Of a stretch of 64,000 bases of DNA, positions 52,101 through 58,697 are shown piece after piece. A program made the translations under genes and the position numbers. Location: NCBI GenBank assembly GCA_041941305.1, contig JBGTQJ010000020.1:62001-126000 (forward strand), written 5' to 3'. The notes under the pieces were generated by a model. That model did no database searches. It had not been told where the DNA came from and was given only the letters and a program-made list of their open reading frames with translations. The DNA is from JANSWP01 sp041941305. GTDB taxonomy: Bacteria; Bacteroidota; Bacteroidia; Chitinophagales; Saprospiraceae. How positions within the stretch are numbered: the stretch's first letter is position 1; each line of letters opens with the position of its first letter.

Positions 52101-52332
52101 TGGTGAAAATGATGTGCTATATGTTAGAGGGAATAATTTAGAAAGTGTCACATTTGCTATATATAATCGTTGGGGACAAAAGGTCTTCGAGACAAATGAC
52201 AAGAACATCGGCTGGTCTGGAACATTCAAAAACGAGTTTTTACCTCCTGGTGTTTACGGTTATTTTTTGAAGGCAAAGTGTTTTAATGGACAAGATTATT
52301 TCAAAAAAGGAAATGTGACTTTAATTCGATAA
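46177..52332 (+). CDS. Giant PKD-type adhesin with gliding-type T9SS C-terminal domain
   Basis: A 2051-residue protein. After a signal peptide (MRKLMQKFGLQFFLLLAGMF) comes an N-terminal domain of about 280 residues (SHIIGGEITYKCLGGDQFQI) seen in many Bacteroidota PKD proteins. PKD-like domains follow (SNDSQNFLWYFDWPNTSASS, TPGYVWQFGDMAGS, YNYVWNFGDPGSSNN), mixed with domains built on a YQWSPDG-type core and NPTA/NPxV loops that repeat from about residue 490 to 1880. The last 85 residues are a type B T9SS domain (VFVPTAFSPNNDGENDVLYV to FKKGNVTLIR). It is the largest gene in the window and stands alone, with a terminator behind it. Confidence 0.9.
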   Translation: MRKLMQKFGLQFFLLLAGMFFVQNKVLASHIIGGEITYKCLGGDQFQITLDIYRDCNTGNAQFDNPLRFTIYRDNEQMYFDSVNISPILIEEIPADVGDPCLFVPDNVCVEAARYQAVVNLPDYGGGYNIVYQRCCRNITISNIEAPDSTGATYNIYLSDKARDECNTSPEFGTYPPVFICVNKPIEFLHSATDAEGDSLVYSLCTPLAGATINVPQPYIAKPPPYDSVEWKPPFNLDNLLGGDPPLEIDPQTGLLTGLPEVIGQYVIGVCVEEYRNGELLSLTRRDFQYNVGLCGEIISVIEAPPAICYEDGEDLTVTFDNKSNDSQNFLWYFDWPNTSASSTDSLPTHTYMTPGHYTIALIAEPGSQCVDTSFHDIFLQYNSLNTDFEIATYDCSTTSVLSLQDLSTDNVSDPISWNWTVDLGGGNIFSSSDQNPVFIIPNPSSGTITLTVETENTCLQTVQKAFQTGNNNPDDFLPEMYDLCFGEEIDLNPDFNSTTGFTYAWGAPINSNEPNPTVSPTQTTIYAVTITAPDGGCQIETDVTVEVTLLPELDFEYTTQCDAVTVNFVNNSINTPGYVWQFGDMAGSTSTELNPEFVYPAVGTYSVTLSTNPGALCQASLTKEVDVVEKILEADVGFSYTDCGENYVTINFNDASTNSLNNTQSWAWTLSNGSASNSPTFTVSITQEQMLDVDLVITTEEGCVDEITETILIDFIEFPALDSVLVCPGGSIALNPNGDPSYAYQWSPDGTLSDASSPNPIATPNGTTLYDVQITNTVTDVCTINKQVLVFVPPPIGLDPDENITTCDPTAEICTASSETATYSWFDENSTFLGNNACITVDVSGVNNYLVQAVDQYNCQEQDFVVVLGGPVDWTITDDQIVCTNEPLNVGVTNLDPNDDLTVQWIPEDSFEGGTGGELNPQVILTPGEQTLTVIGENQFGCKDTLSTDIAIVDENINLDFDFEVQCNGSTVEFTNLSTDAYNYVWNFGDPGSSNNVSNETNPIHTYSAIGTYLVTLNIVFDLDCVIPITKEVEIVAPEFIPRFSYEFDEPTCSTDSVTIHFYDISTNFLNNTSCWEWDFSTGQSFSGGDELDTVSITVYANTNLTATLTICTPNDCSGSDTQTLEIILPETPSPIGGEIVLCYGDTTRLNPGGNDIFQYQWSPDDGTIDDPNATNPTAFPLTTTPYSVTVTSISADTCAVQGEVLVTIPERVFVTASDDVTTTCGSAITISATSNIDPDVDYVWSFLSGIQVGLGPVLSVNPADEQTYVVEGTDQFGCFNRDTVLVTNEDISFTANFPMEACPNDTIQISASSDILEHDLNFTWTTSAPGQILSNPTEPNIIVVTAPTNGTVTYTVTAENQFNCTADQTVTISSYDFNPMIPANTLACPGIETEINPGADLTCNYTWAPDAVVTPSNAPNPTVTILQTGIFTVTISKPFGMDVCMDVLSTTVEVPEIIEITETVDTITCGEPITVCATANVPINQYVWCDAAGNQIGTGNCFLDANPVDDAFYIIKATDHFDCSAQDTVFVSNEETDVEIDGNGFIATCPRDSFQICIYNLDIDDVLTYQWEVVGPNGEILSGVDEACPWVSTTPNETAFFQVTATNQFGCQETQILEVLTYEFDAAVSSTVRVCSGVPTELNPGFTQGLFYHWEPDDCISDPSAPNPIITTTENKTLTATVMGFNGPDTCMATLTVEVIVNPLINLAATPDEEVLCEHTDITFSANTDPAVETITWSANPDFSNPLQQDVQTTTSDYNTTPTHTETYYILAIDDLGCRDSTSVTVNSYPLDVSLNDAFIFCKEDGTILMEVTNNDLAQNLAYQWYPDGVVVGNNTANPVEIALEGNATVFVDVENQFGCTATDSAFVEFFDLELDLIATAAPDTIIFGSGEFSQLQATFSNDFTYEWSPCGSLDDCNIHDPQAMPESTTTYTVTVSNEEGCFAENDVTVVVINPDCQEPFVFVPTAFSPNNDGENDVLYVRGNNLESVTFAIYNRWGQKVFETNDKNIGWSGTFKNEFLPPGVYGYFLKAKCFNGQDYFKKGNVTLIR

Positions 52333-52356
52333 TTGCGTCTCTTTATTTGAATGTCC

Positions 52357-52396
52357 AATTCGAGGTTATTTACTGATGTGTGAATAACCTCGAATT
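52357..52396. terminator. 14-bp perfect hairpin after the giant adhesin gene
   Basis: AATTCGAGGTTATT (52357-52370) and AATAACCTCGAATT (52383-52396) pair perfectly around a 12-base loop. It lacks a long T-run but stands 25 bases after the stop codon. Confidence 0.75.
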
Positions 52397-52432
52397 ATGT
52401 TTGTTAATGTGTCAAGTATGGATTTTTTTCCC

Positions 52433-52440
52433 TACCTTTG
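52433..52440 (+). promoter_or_regulatory. -7 promoter element of the possible small RNA
   Basis: TACCTTTG, an exact TAnnTTTG match. A TTTG at 52400-52403 is 29 bases upstream, too far for the usual spacing, so the -33 box is weak. Confidence 0.45.
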
Positions 52441-52446
52441 TTTTAC

Positions 52447-52587
52447 TACTTTTTAAAGTTTTGTGAAAACTCAAACAATTTGGCAATATTTTCGCTCAAA
52501 TTTTATTAATACTTCCCCATAACCCAAGATATCATCTTATTAACGTGGCTGTCTAAACTTTCGGGTTTGGGCAGCTTTTTTCTTTTT
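52447..52587 (+). ncRNA. Possible small RNA of about 140 bases
   Basis: A transcript starting after the TACCTTTG box would fold an early hairpin, AGTTTT/AAAACT (52457-52471), and end at a strong intrinsic terminator: an 11-bp stem (52548-52558 with 52565-52575) with two G-U pairs and a 6-base loop, followed by T6-C-T6. It is free of long reading frames and separated from the next ATG (52750) by more than 160 bases. It may instead be an attenuated leader of the TPR gene. Confidence 0.45.
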
Positions 52588-52749
52588 TAGCAATCCTTTC
52601 TATTGTACCTTCCAACAACTTTCGCATGAAAGTTGCGTTTCAATTCACGATTCCATTATTTTTGGCGTTCTTACTTGTGGAGAGTATGAAAGATTGAGAA
52701 TCTACATTTCATTAATTCTAGATCTTCCAAATTCTCAAAACCTAAGCAG

Positions 52750-54552
52750 ATGAGATATTTCAATATAATTATAGCCTTTATTCTATTTCCTATTTTCCTT
52801 TCCGCTCAATCTTCCAAATTAGCTCAGCAGTATTATCGGGATGGTGAGTTTGAAAAGGCAGCTGTGATGTACGAAAAATTGTTTCAGCAACATCGCAATA
52901 ATGATTTCTATTTTGACAGATATCTGGATTGTATGTTGATGTTGGAAAAATTTGATGAGGTAGAAGGAATCATTAAACGGGAATTAAAGAAAGACCCGAA
53001 GAATGTCAAATTATATGTGGCTTATGGTAATTTGTTTGAACGTCAATTCAAAGATGCGGAAGCTACTGAACAATATCAGAAAGCCATCAAAAAGATGCCC
53101 GCTGATCGTTTTGCCATCACCAAATTGGCAAGTGCCTTTACCACTTTGACCAAATACGAATTGGCCATTGAAGCATATGAGCGTGGGGGAGAAATGATCA
53201 ATGACAAGGAAATTTTTGCCTACAATCTGGCAGAGTTATATCGCCGAAAAGGGGACATTCCCAAGATGATTGAGAATTATTTGAATAGCCTGGAGAGTAA
53301 TCCCAATCGCTTGAGCTCTATCAAATCTCAATTGATGCGTTATTTACTGGAGGATGAAGATTTCGATGAACTGCAAACGCAATTATACGATCGGATTCAA
53401 AATAAACGCGATGTCATACAGTACACAGAATTGCTAACCTGGTTGTTTATTCAAAGAAAAGATTACCGCAATGCATTGCGACAAGTGAAGGCTTTGGACA
53501 GGAGGTTGGATGAAAACGGCGGCAGAATCTATCGGCTAGCTCAAATCGCAGCCAATGATGAAGATTACGATGCTGCCATTCTCGCGTACAATTACATTGT
53601 AGAAGACAAAGGACCCATTTCCACTTATTACATCGATGCAAAAAGAGAAGGACTACGTGCCAGAAGGAATAAACTGGTAGAAGGCTTTGATTATACCGAA
53701 GCAGATTTGAGAGAATTGGAAGCTGCTTATGAATCTTTTCTTACTGAGTTTGGACGCGATCGTCGAACGGCATCTATTGTTTCAGAATTGGCAGATCTTG
53801 AGGCATTGTATTTAAATGATATTGACAAAGCCATTGCATTGCTGGATGAAATGATTCAGTACCCTGCAATTGACCAAAAAATTCAGGCTTATGGCAAATT
53901 AAGCCTGGGAGATTATTACTTGATACAAGGGGAAAGATGGGAAGCTACTTTGTTATATTCACAAGTGGACAAAGCATTTGGAGAAGATCTTCTGGGGCAT
54001 GAGGCACGTTATAAGAATGCGAAATTGTCTTATTTCTTTGGCGATTTTCAATGGGCACAATCCCAATTTGATGTTTTAAAGGCATCTACCTCAAAATTAA
54101 TCGCCAATGATGCACTTGATCTTTCTGTTTTTATCATGGACAATATGGGCTTGGATTCTACCGACGCCTCATTGAAGTTATACTCAGAGGCAGAATTGAT
54201 GATTTTCCAAAATCGATTTGATGAAGCTTTTACAAAGCTGGATACATTGCTTGCTCGCTTTCCGGAACATTCGCTTGAAGACGATGTATTTTATGCTAAA
54301 GCTCAAATTCATAAACGAATGCGAGAATTTGATAAAGCAGCAGAAATGTTTCAAAAAATAATAGAAACCTATCCCGAAGAAATTCGTGCAGATAATTCGC
54401 TATTTGAATTGGCTGAATTATATGAAGACCATTTGGGCGATTTGGAAAAAGCCAAGTCTTTGTATGAAACCATTTTTATTGATTACTCTGGAAGCACTTT
54501 TGCAGTCGAAGCCAGGAAGCGATATAGAAGATTGAGAGGCGATGATATTTAG
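52750..54552 (+). CDS. TPR-repeat periplasmic protein
   Basis: A 600-residue protein with a signal peptide (MRYFNIIIAFILFPIFLSAQ). The whole mature part is tetratricopeptide-like: SKLAQQYYRDGEFEKAAVMY, PKNVKLYVAYGNLFERQFKD, NLAELYRRKGDIPKMIENYL, then a long helical middle and a C-terminal set (FDEAFTKLDTLLARFPEHSL, RMREFDKAAEMFQKIIETYP, DLEKAKSLYETIFIDYSGST) resembling BamD/YbgF-type TPRs. It is probably an envelope scaffold. No partner is visible; it follows the possible small RNA and precedes an unrelated hydrolase. Confidence 0.82.
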   Translation: MRYFNIIIAFILFPIFLSAQSSKLAQQYYRDGEFEKAAVMYEKLFQQHRNNDFYFDRYLDCMLMLEKFDEVEGIIKRELKKDPKNVKLYVAYGNLFERQFKDAEATEQYQKAIKKMPADRFAITKLASAFTTLTKYELAIEAYERGGEMINDKEIFAYNLAELYRRKGDIPKMIENYLNSLESNPNRLSSIKSQLMRYLLEDEDFDELQTQLYDRIQNKRDVIQYTELLTWLFIQRKDYRNALRQVKALDRRLDENGGRIYRLAQIAANDEDYDAAILAYNYIVEDKGPISTYYIDAKREGLRARRNKLVEGFDYTEADLRELEAAYESFLTEFGRDRRTASIVSELADLEALYLNDIDKAIALLDEMIQYPAIDQKIQAYGKLSLGDYYLIQGERWEATLLYSQVDKAFGEDLLGHEARYKNAKLSYFFGDFQWAQSQFDVLKASTSKLIANDALDLSVFIMDNMGLDSTDASLKLYSEAELMIFQNRFDEAFTKLDTLLARFPEHSLEDDVFYAKAQIHKRMREFDKAAEMFQKIIETYPEEIRADNSLFELAELYEDHLGDLEKAKSLYETIFIDYSGSTFAVEARKRYRRLRGDDI

Positions 54553-54618
54553 AAGTTTAAGTTTAAGATCAAGTCTAAGTTAATTTTTGACCTAAAACTT
54601 AAACTTAAACTTAAACTT
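54553..54618. repeat. Hexad word array directly after the TPR gene
   Basis: Left words AAGTTT, AAGTTT, AAGATC, AAGTCT, AAGTTA (54553-54582); right words AAACTT four times (54595-54618). The halves are complementary. The first word begins at the base after the stop codon of the TPR gene. Confidence 0.85.
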
Positions 54619-54743
54619 GACCCTGCATTCCTTTCTTCAAAACGCCCGCAAGTCCTTATCTTTAGCCGCACCAATGAAAAATCTGGAGCTCGTTTTTCCA
54701 ACCGTATGACAATCAATCCTTTAAACAATAAAACTTGTCAACT

Positions 54744-55424
54744 ATGAAAATAACCTACTATGGACATGCTTCATTCATCATAGAAATGAACGGCAAATCA
54801 TTGGTATTTGACCCTTTTATTAGTCCAAATGAGCAAGCCGCAAGTGTGGATGTAAATAATTTGAAGGCAGATTATGTTCTGATCACGCATGGTCATGGCG
54901 ATCATGTGGCAGATGCTGAGGAGATCGCGAGAAATAATGAAGCATCTATTGTTTCCAATTTTGAAATCGTTTCATGGTTTGGGGAGAAAGGATTGAAAGG
55001 ACATCCCATGAATCATGGTGGTAAGTGGAAATTTGATTTTGGTACCGTGAAATATGTATATGCAACGCATTCGAGTGTGATGCCAGATGGAAAATATGGA
55101 GGCAATCCTGGTGGCTTTGTTATATGGGATGACAATAGCTGCTTCTATTTTGCCGGAGATACTGCCTTGACAATGGACATGAAGACTATCCCTATGACTT
55201 GCCCCAGGCTAGATTTTGCCATCCTCCCTATTGGCGATAATTTTACAATGGACTATCACGATGCTGCCATTGCAGCTGATTTTATCGAATGTGATAAAAT
55301 AATAGGATGCCATTTTGATACCTTCCCTGTTATCAAAATAGATCATGAGGCAGCGAAAAAGGTTTTTGCAGACAAAGGAAAAGAATTAATTTTGCTCGAC
55401 ATCGGACAAAGCGTAACCATCTAG
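54744..55424 (+). CDS. UPF0173-type metallo-beta-lactamase-fold hydrolase
   Basis: A 226-residue protein from the ATG at 54744 (MKITYYGHASFIIEMNGKSL); a TTG nine bases upstream is not needed. The metal-binding motif THGHGDHVADAEE is near residues 49-61, followed by further ligands in the HSSVMPDG loop, the AGDTAL strand (Asp) and GCHFDTFPVI. Length and motif spacing match the UPF0173 family of metal-dependent hydrolases, whose physiological substrate is not established. Cytosolic. Downstream genes run in the same direction. Confidence 0.88.
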   Translation: MKITYYGHASFIIEMNGKSLVFDPFISPNEQAASVDVNNLKADYVLITHGHGDHVADAEEIARNNEASIVSNFEIVSWFGEKGLKGHPMNHGGKWKFDFGTVKYVYATHSSVMPDGKYGGNPGGFVIWDDNSCFYFAGDTALTMDMKTIPMTCPRLDFAILPIGDNFTMDYHDAAIAADFIECDKIIGCHFDTFPVIKIDHEAAKKVFADKGKELILLDIGQSVTI

Positions 55425-55495
55425 TTGCTGATTATTGGTTCCTACTCAAATTGTTGAAATGGGAACCGGGAATTGGAGACTGTGAACACATTTCC

Positions 55496-56311
55496 ATGGG
55501 AAAAGTAATTGCGATAGCTAATCAAAAAGGTGGGGTTGGAAAAACAACCACTGCCATAAATCTTGCAGCCAGTCTGGCGATTTTGGAGAAAAAAGTATTG
55601 TTGATCGATTCAGATCCTCAGGCAAATTCTTCTTCGGGAGTTGGTATTTTTCAGGATGATATAGAAGAAAGTCTTTATGATTGCCTGATAAATGATGTAG
55701 ATCCAAATGAGGCAATATATGAGACAGAGACGCCCAATTTGCATCTCCTTCCTTCTCACATCGACCTCGTAGGGGCAGATTTGGAACTCGCAGGGCATAG
55801 TCGCCGTGAGTTTTTTATGAAAGACCTAATTGCCAAGGTTAAGGATGATTACGACTACATTTTCATAGATTGTTTGCCTTCACTTGGTATTGTTACTGTA
55901 AATGCACTCACAGCTGCGGATTCTGTTCTCGTTCCGGTGCAGTGTGAGTATTTTTCCTTAGAAGGATTAGGCAAACTTCAGCATACCATCAACCTTGTCA
56001 AAAAACAGCTCAATCCTGATTTAGAAATTGAAGGCATTCTGCTATCCATGTACGATCGGCGTCTTCGCCTTGCCAATGTAGTTGTCAACGAAGTTCGGGG
56101 TTTTTATAAAGAAAAAGTATTTGATACCATCATTCACAGGAATTCTAAAATTGGAGAAGCCCCCAATATGCATATGCCTGTGGTACTGTTTGATGCAGGG
56201 AGCAAGGGTAGTATCAATTTTTTAAACCTGGCTAAAGAATTTTTAGACAAGAATGGCGATTCCATAAAGAAAAGCAGGAAAAAAGCTGCCAAAGCCGCCA
56301 AAAGTTCTTAA
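55496..56311 (+). CDS. parA: ParA-type ATPase
   Basis: A 271-residue protein starting at the ATG at 55496 (MGKVIAIANQKGGVGKTTTA); the upstream open frame adds an unrelated 15 residues. It has the deviant Walker A KGGVGKTT near residues 11-18, the A' motif LLIDSDPQANSSSG, and the B motif IFIDCLPSLG. The lysine-rich C-terminus (KKSRKKAAKAAKSS) could bind DNA non-specifically. It is of chromosomal Soj type, which acts with ParB and parS in origin segregation. No ParB gene follows here, so its partner must be elsewhere. Confidence 0.88.
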   Translation: MGKVIAIANQKGGVGKTTTAINLAASLAILEKKVLLIDSDPQANSSSGVGIFQDDIEESLYDCLINDVDPNEAIYETETPNLHLLPSHIDLVGADLELAGHSRREFFMKDLIAKVKDDYDYIFIDCLPSLGIVTVNALTAADSVLVPVQCEYFSLEGLGKLQHTINLVKKQLNPDLEIEGILLSMYDRRLRLANVVVNEVRGFYKEKVFDTIIHRNSKIGEAPNMHMPVVLFDAGSKGSINFLNLAKEFLDKNGDSIKKSRKKAAKAAKSS

Positions 56312-56351
56312 AGAGGGACGTTTTATTGTACCTTGAGTGGCTTATTATATT

Positions 56352-56996
56352 ATGCAGGATACCTACCGACATAAGGGACTTCGAAAAAAGCTAATTCGAT
56401 CATTAGAAAAAAAAGGCATTGTAGACCTTCGTATCCTTGCAGCTATGGAAAGCATTCCCCGCCATTTTTTTTTGGGAAAAGATTTTGAAGAACACGCCTA
56501 CATCGACAAAGCCTTTCCCATCGCTTGTGAGCAGACCATCTCCCAGCCTTTTACAGTGGCTTTCCAGACTCAATTGCTGGATGTTCAAAAACGGGAGAAA
56601 GTATTGGAAATAGGCACAGGGAGTGGTTATCAAGCTGCAGTGTTGGCGAGTTTGGGTGCCAGGGTCTTTACCATTGAGCGCCATGAAACTTTACATGAAA
56701 ATGCCAAGGCGCTATTGGAGAAACTTGGTTTTGGCGGTATCCGTTGTTTTTATAAGGATGGCTATAAAGGCTTACCTGAATTTGCTCCTTTTGATAAAAT
56801 TCTGGTTACAGCAGGGGCTCCCCAAATACCTGAAGCGCTGTTTCTACAATTAAAGATTGGTGGATTAATGGTCATCCCTCTGGGAAAAAAGGTGCAAAAA
56901 ATGTTGAAGATTACTAAAATTTCTGCCACCCGATGGGAAGAGGAAGAATGTGGTGATTTTCGCTTCGTGCCGTTTTTAGAAGGGATTTCAAAATAA
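56352..56996 (+). CDS. pcm: Protein-L-isoaspartate O-methyltransferase-like enzyme
   Basis: A 214-residue protein from the ATG at 56352; a GTG at 56337 adds five residues. The SAM-binding motif is VLEIGTGSGYQAAVLASLG, preceded by ACEQTISQPFTVAFQTQLL, the PCMT string that holds the isoaspartyl substrate, and followed by FDKILVTAGAPQIPEALFLQ and GGLMVIPLG. The enzyme starts repair of isoaspartyl residues in aged proteins. It follows parA by about 40 bases, so they may share a transcript. Confidence 0.9.
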   Translation: MQDTYRHKGLRKKLIRSLEKKGIVDLRILAAMESIPRHFFLGKDFEEHAYIDKAFPIACEQTISQPFTVAFQTQLLDVQKREKVLEIGTGSGYQAAVLASLGARVFTIERHETLHENAKALLEKLGFGGIRCFYKDGYKGLPEFAPFDKILVTAGAPQIPEALFLQLKIGGLMVIPLGKKVQKMLKITKISATRWEEEECGDFRFVPFLEGISK

Positions 56997-57069
56997 ATTT
57001 CAAACCAAAACCTAAATACCCAAAGGATTTATGGACAATTGAGTCTTTCGCCATTGATTTTTTGAAGTA

Positions 57070-57099
57070 TTGTTCCCTGCCTGCTTTTTCGTACCTTTG
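57070..57099 (+). promoter_or_regulatory. Bacteroidota promoter of the E2 acyltransferase gene
   Basis: TTG (57070-57072), 19 bases, TACCTTTG (57092-57099), then CACTCC. Both boxes and spacing fit the consensus. The leader to the ATG at 57200 would be about 95 bases. Confidence 0.7.
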
Positions 57100-57199
57100 C
57101 ACTCCGAAAATGCCTATACCAAATAACAAATTGTGCTGGAGACTGTTGGTTAAATAGTGATAACAGTTTCAGTAAAAAACACTAACCAAATTTATATAC

Positions 57200-58570
57200 A
57201 TGGCCCAAGTAGAACTGATAATGCCCAAAATGGGCGAAAGTATAATGGAGGCAACCATCCTGAAATGGGTAAAGCAAGTTGGCGATACAGTAGAGATGGA
57301 TGAAACCATTTTGGAGATTGCTACAGATAAAGTGGATTCAGAAGTACCTTCTCCGGTGGCTGGTACCATCGCTAAAATAATGTTTGAAGAAAACGATGTG
57401 GTGGAAATAGGTAAAGTGATTGCTATCATCGCCACAGAAGGAGAGGAAGTAGTGCCAGATGCTTCACCTGGCGTCCAGGTGGAAGAAATAACAACAAGCA
57501 ATGGGAATGGTCAGTCTAATGGCGCAAACAATGGAGTTGACAAAACGATCCCTCAACCCGAACCCGTTCTTGCTGAAGTAGCCAGCCCAACTGTTATAGA
57601 TGTGCCTAAAACAGGTGTAAGTGGGCGATTTTATTCTCCTCTGGTAAGAAATATTGCAAAACAGGAAGGTATTGGTCAGCAAGAATTGGAAACCATTCCA
57701 GGTTCTGGCTTACATGGTAGAGTGACTAAGAAGGATATTATTGCATATCTTGAAAATAGAATAGCTGTGCCAAAGGTTGCTGCTTCACCACAACCTGCTG
57801 CTCCAGCGACTGCGCCTCCTACAAGTACATCTAGCCCGCAGCCTGTTGTAAGTGTGAGTGGTCAAACAGAAATCGTGGAGATGGACAGAATGCGTCGCCT
57901 CATTGCTGATCACATGGTGATGTCAAAACGCACTTCTCCTCATGTGACTTCTTTTGTAGAGGTAGATGTTACCAATCTGGTTAATTGGAGAAATAAAGTC
58001 AAAAATGATTTTCAGAAAAAATACGGCGAGAAAATCACCTTTACACCTATGTTTGTAGAAGCGGTGGTAAAGGCGCTTCGCGATTATCCAATGGTGAATG
58101 TCTCTGTTGATGGAACGAATATCATAGTCAAAAAAGACATCAATATCGGAATGGCAACAGCTTTGCCAAGTGGCAATTTGATCGTACCTGTTATCAAAAA
58201 AGCAGATGAAAAGAATTTATTGGGTTTGACCCGTTCGGTCAATGATTTTGCTGCCAGAGCAAGAGCCAATAAATTGAAGCCGGAAGAAATTCAGGATGGT
58301 ACATTCACCCTGACCAATGTCGGTACTTTTGGAAATGTAATGGGTACGCCTATTATCAATCAACCACAGGTAGCCATCATGGCCACTGGCGCCATCAGAA
58401 AGAAACCGGCAGTGGTGGAAACGGAATACGGAGATTTAATTGCCGTGCGCCAGATGATGTTTTTGTCTTTGTCATATGATCATAGAGTAGTAGATGGCTT
58501 CCTCGGCGGTTCCTTCTTGAGAAGAGTGGGGGATTACCTGGAAGCTTTTGATGATAAACAGGAAATATAG
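57200..58570 (+). CDS. 2-oxo acid dehydrogenase E2 component (dihydrolipoamide acyltransferase)
   Basis: A 456-residue protein. A single lipoyl domain is at 1-80 with the lipoylated lysine K44 in EIATDKVDSEV. A Pro/Ala-rich linker and a peripheral-subunit-binding domain (about 138-190, FYSPLVRNIAKQEGIGQQEL to GRVTKKDIIAYL) come next. The catalytic domain ends in SYDHRVVDGFLGG, with the HxxxDG active site. One lipoyl domain and the MDRMRRLIADHM start of the core favour a branched-chain or general 2-oxo acid E2 over the three-lipoyl pyruvate E2 of enterics. E1 and E3 genes are not in the window. Confidence 0.9.
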   Translation: MAQVELIMPKMGESIMEATILKWVKQVGDTVEMDETILEIATDKVDSEVPSPVAGTIAKIMFEENDVVEIGKVIAIIATEGEEVVPDASPGVQVEEITTSNGNGQSNGANNGVDKTIPQPEPVLAEVASPTVIDVPKTGVSGRFYSPLVRNIAKQEGIGQQELETIPGSGLHGRVTKKDIIAYLENRIAVPKVAASPQPAAPATAPPTSTSSPQPVVSVSGQTEIVEMDRMRRLIADHMVMSKRTSPHVTSFVEVDVTNLVNWRNKVKNDFQKKYGEKITFTPMFVEAVVKALRDYPMVNVSVDGTNIIVKKDINIGMATALPSGNLIVPVIKKADEKNLLGLTRSVNDFAARARANKLKPEEIQDGTFTLTNVGTFGNVMGTPIINQPQVAIMATGAIRKKPAVVETEYGDLIAVRQMMFLSLSYDHRVVDGFLGGSFLRRVGDYLEAFDDKQEI

Positions 58571-58686
58571 CGTAGCACGGCTCTCCAGAGCCGTACTTTT
58601 TTATAGAAGTTTTTTAGCATTCAATCCTTTGGCATAGATATTTAAATCATGCTGCATCATTCACGGCTCTGGAGAGCCGTGCTACG
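58571..58686. repeat. Inverted pair of GTAG-headed REP-like elements (BIME)
   Basis: The left copy is GTAG (58572-58575) then ACGGCTCT/AGAGCCGT (58577-58594), an 8-bp stem with a two-base loop. The right copy on the other strand has the same stem (58663-58680) followed by CTAC (58682-58685). It fills the space between the E2 gene and the OmpA-type gene. Confidence 0.75.
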
Positions 58687-58697
58687 TTTTAGATTCT

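Larger units (their letters stand above)
52333..52749. other. 417-base intergenic region
   Basis: Holds the terminator of the giant adhesin gene (52357-52396), a -7 element (52433), a possible small RNA ending in a strong terminator (52447-52587), and the upstream region of the TPR gene. No coding sequence was seen. Confidence 0.6.

Noticed and set aside
55496..56311. Plasmid or phage partition locus
   Set aside because: No ParB, replication or mobility gene is adjacent, and neighbours are housekeeping genes; it fits a chromosomal ParA.
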